A stretch of DNA of 37,043 nucleotides from Cochliopodium minus (lineage: Eukaryota; Discosea; Himatismenida; Cochliopodiidae): the NCBI GenBank assembly GCA_024220525.1, contig JAMYWO010000139.1, positions 27,895 through 64,937 on the forward strand, given 5' to 3'. The notes beneath the pieces are model-generated. The model saw nothing but the letters and a program-made list of their open reading frames with translations. It ran no database searches and had not been told where the DNA came from. Each line of letters opens with the position of its first letter. The first letter of the stretch is position 1. Below, piece by piece: positions 1-13,300 of the stretch. The translations under genes and the position numbers were made by a program.

Positions 1-72
1 AAATAAAAAATAAAAAATAAAAAATAAAAAATAAAAAATAAAAAATAAAAAATAAAAAATAAAAAATAAAAT
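1..72. repeat. (TAAAAAA)n tandem repeat in an intron
   Basis: A 7-bp unit, T followed by six A, is repeated about nine times with little variation and then decays into other A-rich sequence. It lies in the intron that follows the last visible exon of the leftmost minus-strand gene, which runs off the window. The same unit recurs beside the assembly gap near 26.3 kb and in several other introns, so it appears to be a general intron filler in this genome. Confidence 0.8.
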
Positions 73-112
73 AAAAAGTAAACAATAAAAAATAAAAAAA
101 GATTTTTTGAAC

Positions 113-1896
113 CATCAAGAACTTTGGGAGGGTTTTTGTAGTACAAATCCGTGTTGGAAAGACCGTGGTAAATGTGGTTGTCAAGGTAGAGGAAGGAAAA
201 GATGTTGTTGTACGCAGTTTTGGAAAGCGGAACATTTTCATTGATCTTGGTCCCCACAGTAGATTCGAATTCTTTAGGTCTTTATCATCGAAAAGAAAAT
301 GAAAAAATAAACAATAAAAAAATAAAAAAAGAAAAAATAAAACAAAAAAAAAATAAAAAAATAAACAATAAAATATAAAGAGAGTACGATGCCTGAACAC
401 GAAGAGTGCAACCATCGAAATTGTAATCTTTCAAAAAACTGAGGCCAAAATGGTTAGGACAAGAGTTGTCAGTCAAGTAAACTCTGTAGATGGTTCTTTT
501 CAAGTTGTACATTCCCTTTCTCTCGTCGAAGAGGAAGTTGGAGAGAGGGCTGCCATCTCCCTTTTTAGTCTCCGCCATGCTTTTTTGAGTGATTCCGTCG
601 ATTGGGATGGTCACTTTGACAAATTCTTTGTTCTCTAATTGATAAAAAAGATTTTAAAAAAGAAAAAAAAAAAAATGAAAGATTTTTAATTTAAAAATAA
701 AATCTTTTTGTGCTTTGGGTTTAAAAAATAAAAAAATAAAAAAATATTAATATATAATAAATTATAAAAAATGATTGTTATAACACGAACCTTTGAACAA
801 TTCAGTGTTTAAATTAGGCCATAACTCGTTGATCAACAAGACGAACTTCTCACCAGCAGAAGCATAGACAATTACGTTGATTTCCTTCTTGATTTCCTTC
901 TTGTGCTTCTCGGTGAGGATGTTAAGCTCCTTTCTGATGAACTCGATGTAATTTTCTCTGGAAATCACTTGTAATTCTCCATCAATGGGTGTGATATCGA
1001 ACTTGTTATTTAACATTTCTTAAAATAAATTTTTGAAAAAAAATGTTTTAATTTGAGTTAATAAATAAAAATTTAAAATTTAAAAGAAAATATAAAAATA
1101 AAAATGAAAAAAATAAAAATCATAAAAAATGTTGAAAGGAGATGATTTCTTAACAAAAATAAAAATTAAAAAATAAAATTTATTTAATAAATCGAGTTTA
1201 TTGTAAAATTTTAATGTGATAAAAAAAAATTAACCTCTTTCTCCAATGTCGATTCTGATTGGCACCTTGAGATCTCTCCATTTGAAAAACTTGAAAGAAG
1301 GCTTCTTTTTGTTTGAGTTGTCGAATTTGCTGATGAATCCATTCTCAGTCAATTCTTTATCGATTCCTTCACCTTTTTAAATCGATGTTGTAAACATTGT
1401 TCGAATTTTTTTAAAATTTATTATTATCTATGATATTGATAATAATTATCATTTATTGGTATTATTTTAATATTAATAATTAATAATCATGAAATCATAT
1501 ACGATTTAAAATTTATTCATTGTTTGATTCAATGGATATCTGCATTCTGAGTATCATAATCTGATTTATGAATAAATTAATAACTCCACTCAATCACATT
1601 TTTCTCATAAATTTCTCAAAAAAATTTTTTTTTTTTTTACAATATTCGTTCAATTTATCAGCATCCAATCCAGAACGATAGATAGGGATGATTGCAACTT
1701 GTACACCAAATTTATTATGATCATCCTCACTTTTCTTAATCTCCATCTTCCTCTTGTTTCTCAGCATGGATTTCTGTTGTTGCAACTTTGATCTCTCTTC
1801 AATGGATAAAGTTGCAAGGAATTTTTTTTTCTTCTCTTTTCTCACAGGAGGATCATTATTATTATTATTGTCAGTATTGTTTATTTCATTTTCCAT
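113..1896 (-). CDS. Protein with ProRS-type anticodon-binding domain (3' end outside window)
   Basis: Five exons join in phase (complement 1641-1896, 1235-1372, 791-1018, 388-634, 113-279), giving about 345 residues before the gene leaves the window. The start ATG lies in A-rich sequence and opens a low-complexity Asn/Lys N-terminus (residues 1-60). Residues of about 65-175 resemble the anticodon-binding domain of archaeal/eukaryotic prolyl-tRNA synthetase: VAIIPIYRSG, an LNEYC helix, then FKWRDLKVPIRIDIGER, matching the family pattern KFNEWELKGVPxRIEIGxRD. No class II synthetase core precedes it. The following 170 residues (for example GLSNTDLYYKNPP) match nothing I recognise. It may bind RNA or a tRNA-like partner, but this is inference. 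The intron 5' sites (GTAAAA, GTTAAT, GTTCGT, GTACTC) are loose. Confidence 0.7.
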
Positions 1897-2151
1897 TTTT
1901 TATTTTATTATAATATTTTATATTAAATATGATTATAAATAAAAAATAAAAATATTTAGAAAGAAATGGAATCCTTTTTTAGAATTTCTGAATCAAATTT
2001 ATTTTAATCAAAAATTCTGATTTAATGAAAAAAAATGAGTTGGCCACCTTTAAACAAACTTTTAAGCAATCAACATTGTCAAATCAACTTTGTTTTTATT
2101 ATATTTTTTGAATTAATTTAATTATTTTATTTATTTTTTTAAAATCTTTTT

Positions 2152-4004
2152 TTAGTTTTTAGGGAGACTAGTGTTTTCGGGGAGTTTGGTTTCCTTCAAC
2201 ATGGAGTACCAAACAACACCGGCCAAAGCAAGGAGCAAACCAAAGAGCTGAGAGACGGTGAAAGAGTCTTGGAACACAACGATTCCCACAGTGAATAACA
2301 AAGCTGTCTTGGTGTGGGAGATAACGTTGTATGTGACAGCGGATGTTTTTCCAATTAAAAAGAAAACAGATCTTTTGAAAAAATGTAAACAAAAATGTTG
2401 TAATGAAAATATATTTTAAATTAGTTTTATTTAAAAATTTTAAAGTTTATTAAAAAAAGTTAATAAAAATAAGAAAGTATACAAAAATTTAACAAACTTT
2501 TAATGAGATAATGTATTAAAAAAAATGAAATTTAAATTAAAAATTTTTTTTACAAGTTTACTGCAAAGGCAAAAACACCAGTCAAAAGTATCAAAATAAA
2601 AACGTTTTCACTTAAATAATCGTAACTAACAATATCGCTAATATCCTCAAAAAAAGGAGTGACTACAGACAACATCAAAAATGCGATAGGAGCTTGGTAG
2701 AACATGAGTTGCATGGGATCTGCTTTCAACGTTTTTTGTTGTCTACCCACATAGAGTTGGTACAAACAGGTTGTAACTTGAAAAATAAAATTGAGATGAA
2801 TTTATCAAAGAAATTTGTGAAATCGGAAAAATATTTCAAAAAAACTTAATTAGAAATATTTTGATTAGTTTATGAAAAAAAAAATCAATAATATTTTTTT
2901 AAAACAAGCAATTTGTTTAATGATTTTAATTGGATATAAAATTAAAATAAAAATAATGAAAATTTTTTTTGGAGAATATATTATTTTTTATTTAAAAAAG
3001 TGAAAAATGTCAAAATTAATTTCAGTGGTATTAATACAATTCATTTTAAAAAATAAAAGAATTTTTTTTACCAGTTCCGATGATTGCTACAGTGAGACCT
3101 ACCAAGTTCTCTCCACTTGGGAAAGCGGTGATGGTGACAAGTGTAACTCCTACAGTGATCAAAGAAACAGACAAAATTGCGTTGGTGGCGTATCTGGATC
3201 CGAATATGGCGTATTCTGCCAAGACGACACATGGTGTGATTGCGATTTTAAATATCTGAATAGAATGAAATTTAATCAAATCAATTTCCATTAAAGATAT
3301 GTTTATTATTCGGGGCCAATGATGTATTATGATTTCTTTAATACATTCACTCAAATTTTGATTCAAAATTTTTTATAATATCGCTTGTTGCTTTTATATT
3401 AATTTATTTTATTGAAACATCAAATCTTTGAATAAAACATATATCATTTCCAGATTATAAGTTTCCTCATTTTAATTTGTTACTATTGTTTTGTGTCTTA
3501 TTATTTTTTTTATGTGAGAAAATAAATTTTATTTTTTAAATATCCGTATATCTCGTGTCGCAAGTAAATTTTGGTTCAGAAAATTCAGTTTATTCAACGA
3601 TATTCATGATTGATCTTCATGAATTAATGAACAATTATTATTATTTTCTCAAAAATATCACCAAATTAAAAATTTTTTTTTTTTTTTTTTCTTACCAAAG
3701 CCACACCAATGTTATTATACACCAAAGATAAATTATTAAATGCAATACTGAAACAAAAAGCAGCAGAGAGAGGAGCGACCTTTATATATTCCAAATTTTT
3801 GAATTCGAAAATGTTCATTTTGAGACTGATATAACAACCCAAGAAGGTGGCGAACATGTGGAAGGAGGTGAGTGCAATACCATAAGCGAAGCCATAATCA
3901 CGGAACAAAAATTTATTGAGGGCTTGGATCCCTACACTGGCAGCGATGTTGACGAATGCCCATACGGCAATTTGAGAACTTGAGATCTCCTTTTTATCAC
4001 TCAT
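2152..4004 (-). CDS. SLC35E3-like nucleotide-sugar / triose-phosphate transporter family protein
   Basis: Four exons (complement 3696-4004, 3072-3255, 2554-2776, 2152-2371) encode 311 residues, the usual length for the triose-phosphate translocator branch of the drug/metabolite transporter superfamily. Family hallmarks appear in order: LNKFLFRDYGF in the first loop, FNNLSLVYNNIGVAL, then KIAITPCVVLAEY (compare LAKAMTTPV in SLC35E3), LYQLYVGRQQ, MQLMFYQAP, and SAVTYNVISHTKTALLF near the C-terminus. About ten hydrophobic segments are expected. The family exchanges nucleotide sugars or phosphorylated sugars across Golgi, ER or plastid membranes; the substrate cannot be read from sequence. A divergent surface-protein gene starts 359 bp upstream. 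Confidence 0.88.
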
Positions 4005-4362
4005 TATTTCTAATCCAAATTTTTTTTTTTTTGTTTTTATTTCAAAATTTTGAATATAATCAAAACAATATCCAGAACATCCTTATCATCTTATATCTTG
4101 TGACATGTTTTTAAATAACAAAACTCTTGAAAATTTCACCGATATTTCAAAGAATTTGACTTGAACAATAAATTTGAAGTTTTATTAGAAATTGTAATAA
4201 TTGGTATACTTCTCTACAAATACTTTGAGCTTTCGTGTTACTTTGTTTAGTTAGATGAAAATAAGATTTATCGAAAAAACTCTTTTTATGTTGACATAAT
4301 AAATTAAAAATTTAAAATAATACAAATATAAAAAAAATAAATAAAAAGATATCAAACAAATC
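4005..4362. promoter_or_regulatory. Divergent intergenic region, transporter / surface protein
   Basis: This 358-bp spacer separates two start codons on opposite strands and must carry both promoters. It is AT-rich but less homopolymeric than the introns. I see no gene, RNA or convincing named promoter element in it. Confidence 0.4.
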
Positions 4363-7229
4363 ATGTCAAAAACTTTATTTTTCTTGTTTATTATTTTAAT
4401 CTACCAAATGAATTTACAGACTGTCCTGATATCAAATTGCTCTGCTCTCCAAAATTTACCACTTCTGAATATGAATGGGAATTATCAATTGACAAACGAT
4501 ATTGATTGTTCAACCATACCAAATTTTGATCCCATTGGGAAAATTATTAATTCATTTAATGGATCTTTGAATGGATCAGGATATTCAATCAACAATGTCT
4601 ACATCTCTGTAATCTCAATGGATCACGTTGGAATTTTTGGATTTACTATTGATCCATACTTTAATAATCTCAAGTTGAATGTAAAAGCAAAAAATTTTTT
4701 TAAATATGCATTAACTTTGTAAAAAGAATATAACTGTGGTTGCAACAAACAGTTATTATGTCGGAGCTCTGGTAGGCACAGCTTGTTCAGGAACCATCAG
4801 CAATGTGCATTTAGGAAATTCGATGGGAGGAAAAAATAATATTACAGGATTCTCAATTGTTGGTGGATTGGGTAAAAAAGATTTAAGAGTTCAAAATTGT
4901 TTTGCAATCAAAATTAAATTCAATTATTTCAAATTAGTTGGGAGACCAAGTCCAATGACTCTCATAAATTGCACTGTACAATCTACTTATGTTAAAGGTA
5001 AGATTGAAAAAGCTTGATAAAAAAAAAATTAAGGATTCTCAAGTTTGTCTATTTTACGTTTCTTAAATAGATTTTTTTTTTAAAAGCGACGGTAATCGGC
5101 CTGACAAGTGGATATGCTGGAGGACTCACAGGAATATCCGAACCTTCTACTATTTTTCAAAACTGTCATTACATTGGAGACATTTATAATCCATCGGCCA
5201 TCACAATCCAATCATATAGTTTTGCGGGAGGTAGAAATTTATTTTTCAATTCAAATTAATAGTTAAATTTTTAGATAAATTCTCAAAATTTGATTTTAAA
5301 AATTTTTATTTTTAACAAAAAGGAATTAGCGGATATTGTTTTTGCTGTACAATCAAAAATAGCGGAGTGATTACTGGAAGAATTCGTACAAGCTATAATG
5401 CTGGAGGAATATTCGGAATTTACTATGGTGCGGAAGTTTTTGATCAGGTGTATACTCTCCCTACTGTAATTGTTGAAGCATTGGTTGAAAATGCTGGAGG
5501 ATTGGCTGGAATCGGAATATTCAGATACAATTTTGATTGTTCCATTTCAAATTTTTATTCTAAAGCCAATGTGAGTGGCCCTAAATCTGTTGGAGGGTTT
5601 TTTGGTTTGTTGAATTATAGTGACTCCTCTTCTTTGGAAATAGTTGATAGTTATTCTGCTTCAATCATAACCAACACCACATCTAATGTCACTAACTTTG
5701 GAAACATCATCGGCTCGGTGGATTATTTAACTCTATTTAATGGGATCTTAATTTTTGACAATGTTTTATTCATTAATACTACAAATCCTTTTGTAACTAA
5801 AGGCATTGGTGTTGGTAATTCTTCTGATGGATCTGTTCCATTAGGTTTTCTTTCGATAAGTTCACTTGAGACAAGGATAAGCTCGACTTTTAACAACAGC
5901 ATTTGGGATGGAGATAAATTGAGAAGTGAGTTAGTTTTTAATTATACACTCCCTCCTTCTACGATGACACCTTCAACTCTCACACCCTCCACAACATCAC
6001 CTTCGACTTTAATTCCTTCAACAAATGTTCCATCTACCACTACCCCTTCAACAACATCCCCTTCAACTAGTTTACCTTCTACTACTGCTCCTTCTACAAA
6101 TACTCCATCCACAACATCACCTTCGACTTTAATTCCTTCTACTAATGTTCCATCTACCACTACTCCTTCAACGACATCCCCTTCAACTAGTTTACCTTCT
6201 ACTACTGCTCCTTCGACAGATTTTCCTTCAAGTAATATACCTTCTACAAATCAGCCTACCACGTTAATTCCCTCAACTCCAATTCCCTCTACAAATTTTC
6301 CATCTTCAACTACTCCTTCTACAAATTTACCTTCAACACCTCAGCCTTCCTCATCTCCAACAACTATTGTTCCTTCAACCTTTAAACCAAATTGTTTGTA
6401 TAATGTTCCAGATTGTGAAAATTGTGGCAGACAAGGTATAATTGTAGATTCACTTGAATTTAATATATCTTGTATTTGGATCAGAAATAAATGGGCCTAT
6501 TCTTTTTCGAACTTATTTTCTAAAACAACAACAGTAACAGAACCAGCAATTTTAAATGGAACAAGTGTGATCATTCAAGGAGATTTCAATCAAACTTCAA
6601 ACTCTACTATCACTATTGTTTTGTCACCAAATAACAATATAGAAAAGAGTGCTTCATTAATTGTAAATGGTTGTGTTACATTAAATGGAAATATCAGTTT
6701 GATTTTAGAGGAACAACCTCAAAAAGGGAATATGTCTGTCCCATTGTTGAATTATAATTGTACACAAAACCTCAGACTTTCAAGTTTTCAATTCACTGTA
6801 AAACCAACATATAGGAACAATAAATGTGATAGAATTGGATCAACATTGAACAATCAACAAGGAACACTTTCTGCTTCACTATCAACAACATTGGGATCAA
6901 ATTGTAAAGGTAACTTTAACAATTTTTATATTTTTTACAAACTTATTTTATTAACACAAACTTTTTTTGTTTTTTTTTCATTTTTGTTTACTTATTTCAT
7001 GAACACAATTTTTTTTTGTTCAGGATTATCGACAGGTGTAATAATTGGAATTGTTATTGGAGCTGTTGCTGGATCACTTTTAATCATTCTGATCTCTTCA
7101 ATTTTGATTTGGAAAAAAAATCAAAATTATGAAAAGCAAATGGAGATCAACTTGAGTGACATGAATGAAAAACCAAGAAACTCTTGGAGATCAAGCGAAC
7201 AAGAAAAAAGCACTAAATGGAACAATTAA
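4363..7229 (+). CDS. GLUG-repeat / PST-rich type I membrane surface protein, copy 1 (intact)
   Basis: Six exons (4363-4680, 4727-4871, 4938-4997, 5087-5230, 5323-6909, 7024-7229) give 819 residues in phase. Parts in order: an N-terminal hydrophobic signal; a beta-rich region with DIDC..F.PIG and SLNGSGYSINNVYI, then repeated AGGLTG, GISGYC and AGGIFG units typical of GLUG-type beta-solenoid adhesins; a Thr/Ser/Pro stretch of PSTxx repeats like a mucin stalk; a Cys-containing domain (CLYNVPDCENCG) rich in N-glycosylation sequons; a transmembrane helix (VIIGIVIGAVAGSLLIILISS); and a short charged tail (KPRNSWRSS). It is probably a plasma-membrane adhesin or coat protein; the function is inferred from architecture. 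Two paralogues lie on the minus strand at 29.2-34.6 kb. Confidence 0.85.
5988..6215 (+). repeat. 120-bp tandem duplication in the PST stalk
   Basis: The stalk of the plus-strand surface protein contains a 120-bp unit (40 codons, PST-type repeats) present almost twice. For example, 6001-6060 and 6121-6180 differ at only a few, mostly synonymous, positions. The unit is a multiple of three, so length change keeps the frame. The minus-strand paralogues lack this duplication. Confidence 0.85.
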
Positions 7230-7316
7230 AATTCTAATTAATAAAAAGTTTTAAATCTCATAAAAAAAAAGTAATGTTTTATTTAAAATTAATCCGTTTT
7301 CAAAACTTTAATAAAC

Positions 7317-10300
7317 TCAAAATTTCTTTAAATTTGAATGAAAATGCTTCAAAATGTAAATGTAGCATTCCTTAGAAGTGCACACTTCAATAGCGTTCAT
7401 GCTGTCAAGGGAACGGAAGTTTGAATTTTTAATGTTGTTGTCGAGGAGGAGCTTGATCATCAAAAGATTCCCGTTCTTGGCGGCCATGTAAATTGTTGTC
7501 TTGCCATAATGGTTGATGGCATTGATATCTGCTCCCTTTGCAATCAAATAACTCGCTGTGTTTATCAAAAAATGAAAATAAAAAATAAAAAATAAAATTA
7601 TTTTAAACCTATTTCATAATGCTGAAATTGACAAGCCAAGTGCAAAGGAGTATCTCCCCAACTTGAATTTTCGGAGCTGGTAAACATCTTGCTGTTGATT
7701 TCAGAGTTGCTGTTTATCAAGTAAGATACCATCGTCAAATCTCCAATTTTCACCTTTTTTTAAAGAAAAAAAAACAATTTTACTTTTTTGAAAAGTTTTC
7801 GAAAAAATTACTGCGAGATGGAGGGGTGTGAGACCTGGTCAATTTTTAAATAAAAAATTAATTTGAAGTTTTAATTCTCATTTATATTTTAATTTTAATT
7901 TTAATTTTAATTTTAATTTTATTGTAATTTTATTTTTAATTTTAATTTTTTAATTTTTTAATTTTTTAATTTTTTAATTTTTTATTTTTTAATTTTTTAA
8001 TTTTTTAAATTTAATTTTAATTTTAATTTTATTAATTTTTTTTTTACCTTTTTCATCAGTAACATTAACTTTGGCACCAAGATTCAAAAAAGTCTCGACA
8101 AGAAAAGCGTTTTTGGTGAGCCAAATCAACATGTGCAAAGGACTGATGTAATACTCTGACATGGCATAATTAGGCGGGAAAAAATTGACGTCAATACCTT
8201 TGCACATCAAAACGTTCTCCACTATTTTCGGCTTACCCGTTTTGATTGCTTCTATCAGTGGCGTGTGGTTTTCTTTGTTTACGATGTTGATGTCTTTTTG
8301 GTGTTTGAGAATGTGTTTCAAGATGGCTAAGTTTCCTATCTTGATTGCGTCGAAAACAAGATGATCTAAGAGAATATAAAAAAAAAAAAAAAAATTTTTT
8401 TTAAATAAACACAATTTTTAATAAATAATAAAAATAAAAATAAAAAATAAAAAATAAAAAATAAAAAATAATAATTGAATTGTTTTCAACCCAATGAATT
8501 TTTAATTGATAATAAAATTGATTGAACAATAAAAAATATTTAAATACATCAAAATTAAAAAAAAATAAAAATAAAAATAAAAAATAAACAATAAAAAAAA
8601 TAAAAAAAAATAAAAAAAATAAACAAATCAAAAAATGAACCATTGAACTTGTTTGGCTGGGCTTGGTAAATTGTGAAGTAGATTTCAGTGTTGCCACTGT
8701 GCACAGAGACGTCCAAAGTGGAAGAGTTTTCAGGATTCTTGGCATCCGAACCAATATCAATCAATTTATTGGAGAGAATGTACTCCATTACCTCCTTGTT
8801 TCCGTAATAAATGGAGCACTGTAAAAGGTTGTATCCCTTTTTATTAATTTTTTAATGAAATTTAAAATTCAAAAAAATTTAAAAATTTATTCAAAAAATT
8901 TTTATTAATTTTTTGGATATTTTTAAAAAAATATGAAAATTTTTTTTTTTTATTTTTTTAATTAATTTTTTTTTTTGAAATTTTTTTTAATTATTTTTTT
9001 TTTATACCTTGCTGCTGAAAACACTGTAATCAGAGTTCATCTCTGTATGAAGCCACTTGAAGATGGAAACCTTGCCAAAACAAGCAGCGGTACCAAGTAA
9101 GTTCAGGTTGTCCCACGCGTTCTTTTGTTCAACACTTAACTTTCCCTCGGAGGAATTAATAATGTAGTTGATATACTCTTGATCGTTCGTGATGACTGCG
9201 AGATGAAGGAGTTTTCTTTGCTGTTTGTAAATGACTTCGCTGTTATTTTCTTTGTTGACAGAGTCGTACTTTGCTTGTTCTTTTGAGTGTTTCGAGATGA
9301 TTTCCACTATTCTATGGTTCAACTGCTTTTTGTTCATCAAATTCTCGAAAACGTTTTGAATCAAGTCCACGTACTTTCTTTGCGTGTCAAGTGCTGAATG
9401 AAAAAGTGAAATCAATCAGAATCAAAAAATTGATAAAATAAAAATAAAAAAGTAAGAGTAATAGAAGTTGTGGTTGAAAAAAATGAATCAAATAAAAAAA
9501 TTAAATAATATAATCAAAAATTCATTAAATAATGTAGAAACTGAAGATTTACTTCACAATAAATCTAAAAATATAAAAAAGATGAAAATAATTTTAAAAT
9601 TATTATAATTGAGTAGAATAAATAAATAAATAAAAAAATAAATAACAATAAATCTAAAAATAAAAGTAAGAATTAATAAATGTTATCAAAAAGAAAATAA
9701 TTGAAAAAAAAATAAAAATAAAAAAAATAAAAAAATAAAAAAATAACAATTAAAAAATATTGATTAAAATGATATAATCAAATTAAAGATTTACTCAACA
9801 AAACAGGTAAAAATCTGTCCAAGTTTTTTTCTATACAGTGTTCGATCAACTGAGGAACGAGATGTTTTCTGAGGCGGGTAATATTGTTGTACTTCTGGAA
9901 GAACACTTCAAAGAGCTCGATCGGCAAAGAGTTACTTTCGATGTATTTGGTGAGTATGGCGTCTTCGTTGTTGTTGAGGGAAAGGGTTGCACTCTTTTCC
10001 ATCAGATGTTTCACACAGTCCACGTGTTCGTTTCTGATGGCGATTTCGAGGGGTGTCACATGTGAGTCATTTGTGATATTCAGGTTTGCTTTTCCCACAT
10101 TTATTAACATCAATAGTCCTTGTGCATTGCCTAATTTAAAATAATAAAAAATTTATTATTAAAGAAAGTTGAAAATAAATAAAAAGAAACATAAAAAAAA
10201 AGTAAAAACTTTTAAAAATACAAAAAATACAATTATAAAATGAAATCAGAAAAGAAAAATAAAATTAATTCAAAAAAAAATTCTTGAAATAAAAAATATA

Positions 10301-13300
10301 AAAAAAAATTTTCAAAAAAGCTTAAAAAAGTTGAAAAAAAAGTTAAAAAAACATTAAAAAAAAAATACCCTCTTTGGCACAAACAAAAACTGGCGTTTCT
10401 CCATTAACTCTTTCAGTAAAAAGAATTTTTTGAAACTTTTTTTTTATAATTTTTTTTTTTCTACCTCCTGTTCAAGGCATTGATAACAAGAGCTTTCTCG
10501 GTAAAGATGTATTTGGCCAAAACTTCGTTCTTCTTGTTTGCCACCGCACGAAAAAATTTGGTGGAAGAAGGGAAGTCGTAGACCAAACTAAGAACTAAAG
10601 ATCCCTCCACTGTTGAAAACCTCCCCTCTTTTTGTTTGAGTGCGATCTCTTCTTCGATAATATCCTCTTTGATGAGAGATGCAAGAGGTATCCTTATTTG
10701 AAAAAAAAAAAAAAAATTTTAAAATAATTTGATAAATAATTAAAATAATAAAAATAAAAAAAATATTAAAAAGAAATTAAAAAATAAAAAGAAATTAAAA
10801 AATAAAATAATTATTTTAGTTAAAAATTTTTTTACTTTATCTCTCCCATGAACGTTTTCTTACCAACAATATCGTGGTCAAAGCAAGAGAATACTACAAT
10901 ATCGGGTGTGGAAGGAGTTATTGGGTGTTTCAGTTGGATCTCAACATGGTGGTCCCAAACAGGGTTCAGTGTTTTGTTGACGATTTTGGTCTTGGATCTG
11001 AAGTGCTGGATTTTGGGGTTGGAGTGGACATAGAGAGAAGGGGTCTCGTTCAAAATCTTCACTCTTACGAAAGGATCAGAAAGACCTGATCATTTTTTAA
11101 AAAAAAAATCAAAATAAAAAAATCAAAAATAAAAAAATCAAAAATAAAAAAATCAAAAATAAAAAGATCAAAAATAAAAAGATCAAAAATAAAAAAATCA
11201 AAAATAAAATCAAAAATAAAAAAATCAAAAATAAAAAAATCAAAAATAAAACAAATAATTAATAAAGATCTAAAACAAATCTGGATAAAATAACAAAAAA
11301 GAGGTTTTATAAATTTTAAAACAAAAATAAGATATTAAAAAAAGCTATTAAAAAAATGAGAAAGAAAGCAGCTCGATAATATTTTTTTTTTATTTAAATA
11401 AATAAAAAAAAATTACCATTCGAGTCTGTTGCAGCAAGTTTGAAACCTCTGTTGACAGTAATTCTCAAGGTGAATTGTTCATTTATCAATTTGTCCAACT
11501 CACTCTCATCTTTTTTGAACTCCCTTGACTCAAGTAGGGACATCTTCCTTTTGGTGACAAGCTGATGGCTATTGTCTTTTCCCAGCTCAAACTTGTTGAA
11601 ATAATGCTCGTGAGGGTCCGGAGAGAAGATGGGGAACTTGAACAAATCGGTGTAATTTTCAATGAAAAAAGTGAATATCTCGTTGATTTTGTTGATGGTT
11701 TTCATGATCAAGCTGGGGTCCTTTTTATAATAAATGAGTGCATTTGCCAAGACTAGATTAGAATTCATCATTATTAAAAAAAAATTCCAAGATTAAAAAT
11801 GAATCTTTAAAAAGTATTGAAAGAAAAAAAAAAAAATTAAAAAAAAAATTTAAAAGTGTAAAGTAACAAAAAATTAAAAATTAAAAAAGATAAGATGATT
11901 TTTTTTTTGACCAATAGATAAGTTTTTGGGGTTCATTCCATTAGCTTCTTCACATTCAGAAATTTTGTTAAAAAGCTCCAAAATTTTCTGGATGATGACG
12001 CGGTTGTTCTCAGGTATCTCGCTGAATATTTTCTTGGCCTTCTCGATTTTTAGTTGCTTGTTTTCGATAGAGTGGCACTCTATGACATCAAAAAAGCACG
12101 TTTCTGGAAACAAAGGATCAGGTAACTCCAAAAAGTATTTTTTAAGGATTCCCTTTAAAATAATTAAAAAATTAATTATTGATTGAAAATAAATTTTTAA
12201 AAAAAAATTTGTACGGTCGCATTATGTATGTTTTCTTGAGAAAAATCCACTTCAAATCCAAAATCAATGATGTTTTTCATAGTGCCAAGTTCTATCGCAG
12301 AACCACTCTCCCTAAATATTCCAGGTTTCTCAAGACCATTGGTTTCTATCTCTTTCAGGGCATCATTGATGAATTTTGGAATCTTCCCATCTCTTTTGAT
12401 GACTTCCTCCAGAGGAACTCCAAATATTTTGGTGTCTAAATTTGAGATAAGATCCATTTGATCATTAACCTAATGAAAATTTTATAAAGATAAAAAATAA
12501 AACTCACTTTATTAAACTTTATTATATTCATTTATTTTAAATTTTTTGTTTGTAATTCGTTTTATTTTCCGTAGAACATCTAATATAAATTTTTAATTTT
12601 ATTCAAATATAAAATGCTTTATTTACGTCATCTATCAACTTTCTATGTTCCTCAATGTAAGAGTCGATATCCTTGATGAGACTATACCCTTCCGTGAAAA
12701 AATTTTTGTAAGCCTCAAGAAAGTTACAAAAAAAAGAAATCTCCTTCACTTCTTTTTCTAACTTGGAGACTTTGAGTGCTTTTGAGTATTCTTTCTCATA
12801 CTCTAATAGCTTGCTTTCGTAAGTAACGTTGTCTTTATTATTTGGGAGATCTGCCAGTTGAGACAAGTACAATCTTTTTAGGTTATTTGTGTATTGAGAA
12901 CTTTTTTTTTTTGCAAGAATAATTTTAAAAAAAAAATGTTTTTTTTTTTTTGCTTTACTTATCCATCCATTGTGATTTCTCTGATAATCTCGTCAATTGA
13001 TGATATAAATGTCTATTTATTTTTATGATGGAGCGTTGGAACTTTTCCGATTTGGTGAGAATCTATGTATAAAAAATAGGAATGAATAGAAAAGAATGAT
13101 ATGGATAGATCAAGATAAAATCCATAATCAAAAATTTTATTTTTTTCTGTATAATTTGACTGGGTCACTTTTATATATTTTTTATCCTAAATTTATTATT
13201 CTGATACCTCCACATTTGATAATGAATTTAATAATGAGATGGATGATAATAACTCATCATTTATCGATTGTTCAAGCCCATTGATCTCAACCATCTTCTT

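Noticed and set aside
5942-6160. Val/Glu/Gly-rich open frame on the minus strand opposite the PST stalk, and similar frames at 29931-30413 and 32727-33071 on plus
   Set aside because: These are antisense shadows of PSTxx repeats; a Thr/Ser/Pro repeat read backwards gives VEG repeats. They lack starts in context and introns.
8401-8788. Phe/Tyr/Leu-rich open frames
   Set aside because: They are read-through of an A/T-rich intron of the BAR-RhoGAP gene; the hydrophobicity comes from poly(T) codons.
12541-12600. A small extra exon within the intron joining BAR and RhoGAP (after ATATTAG near 12582)
   Set aside because: It hits a stop after a few codons and has no usable donor; exons 12627-12900 and 12215-12469 already join in phase.
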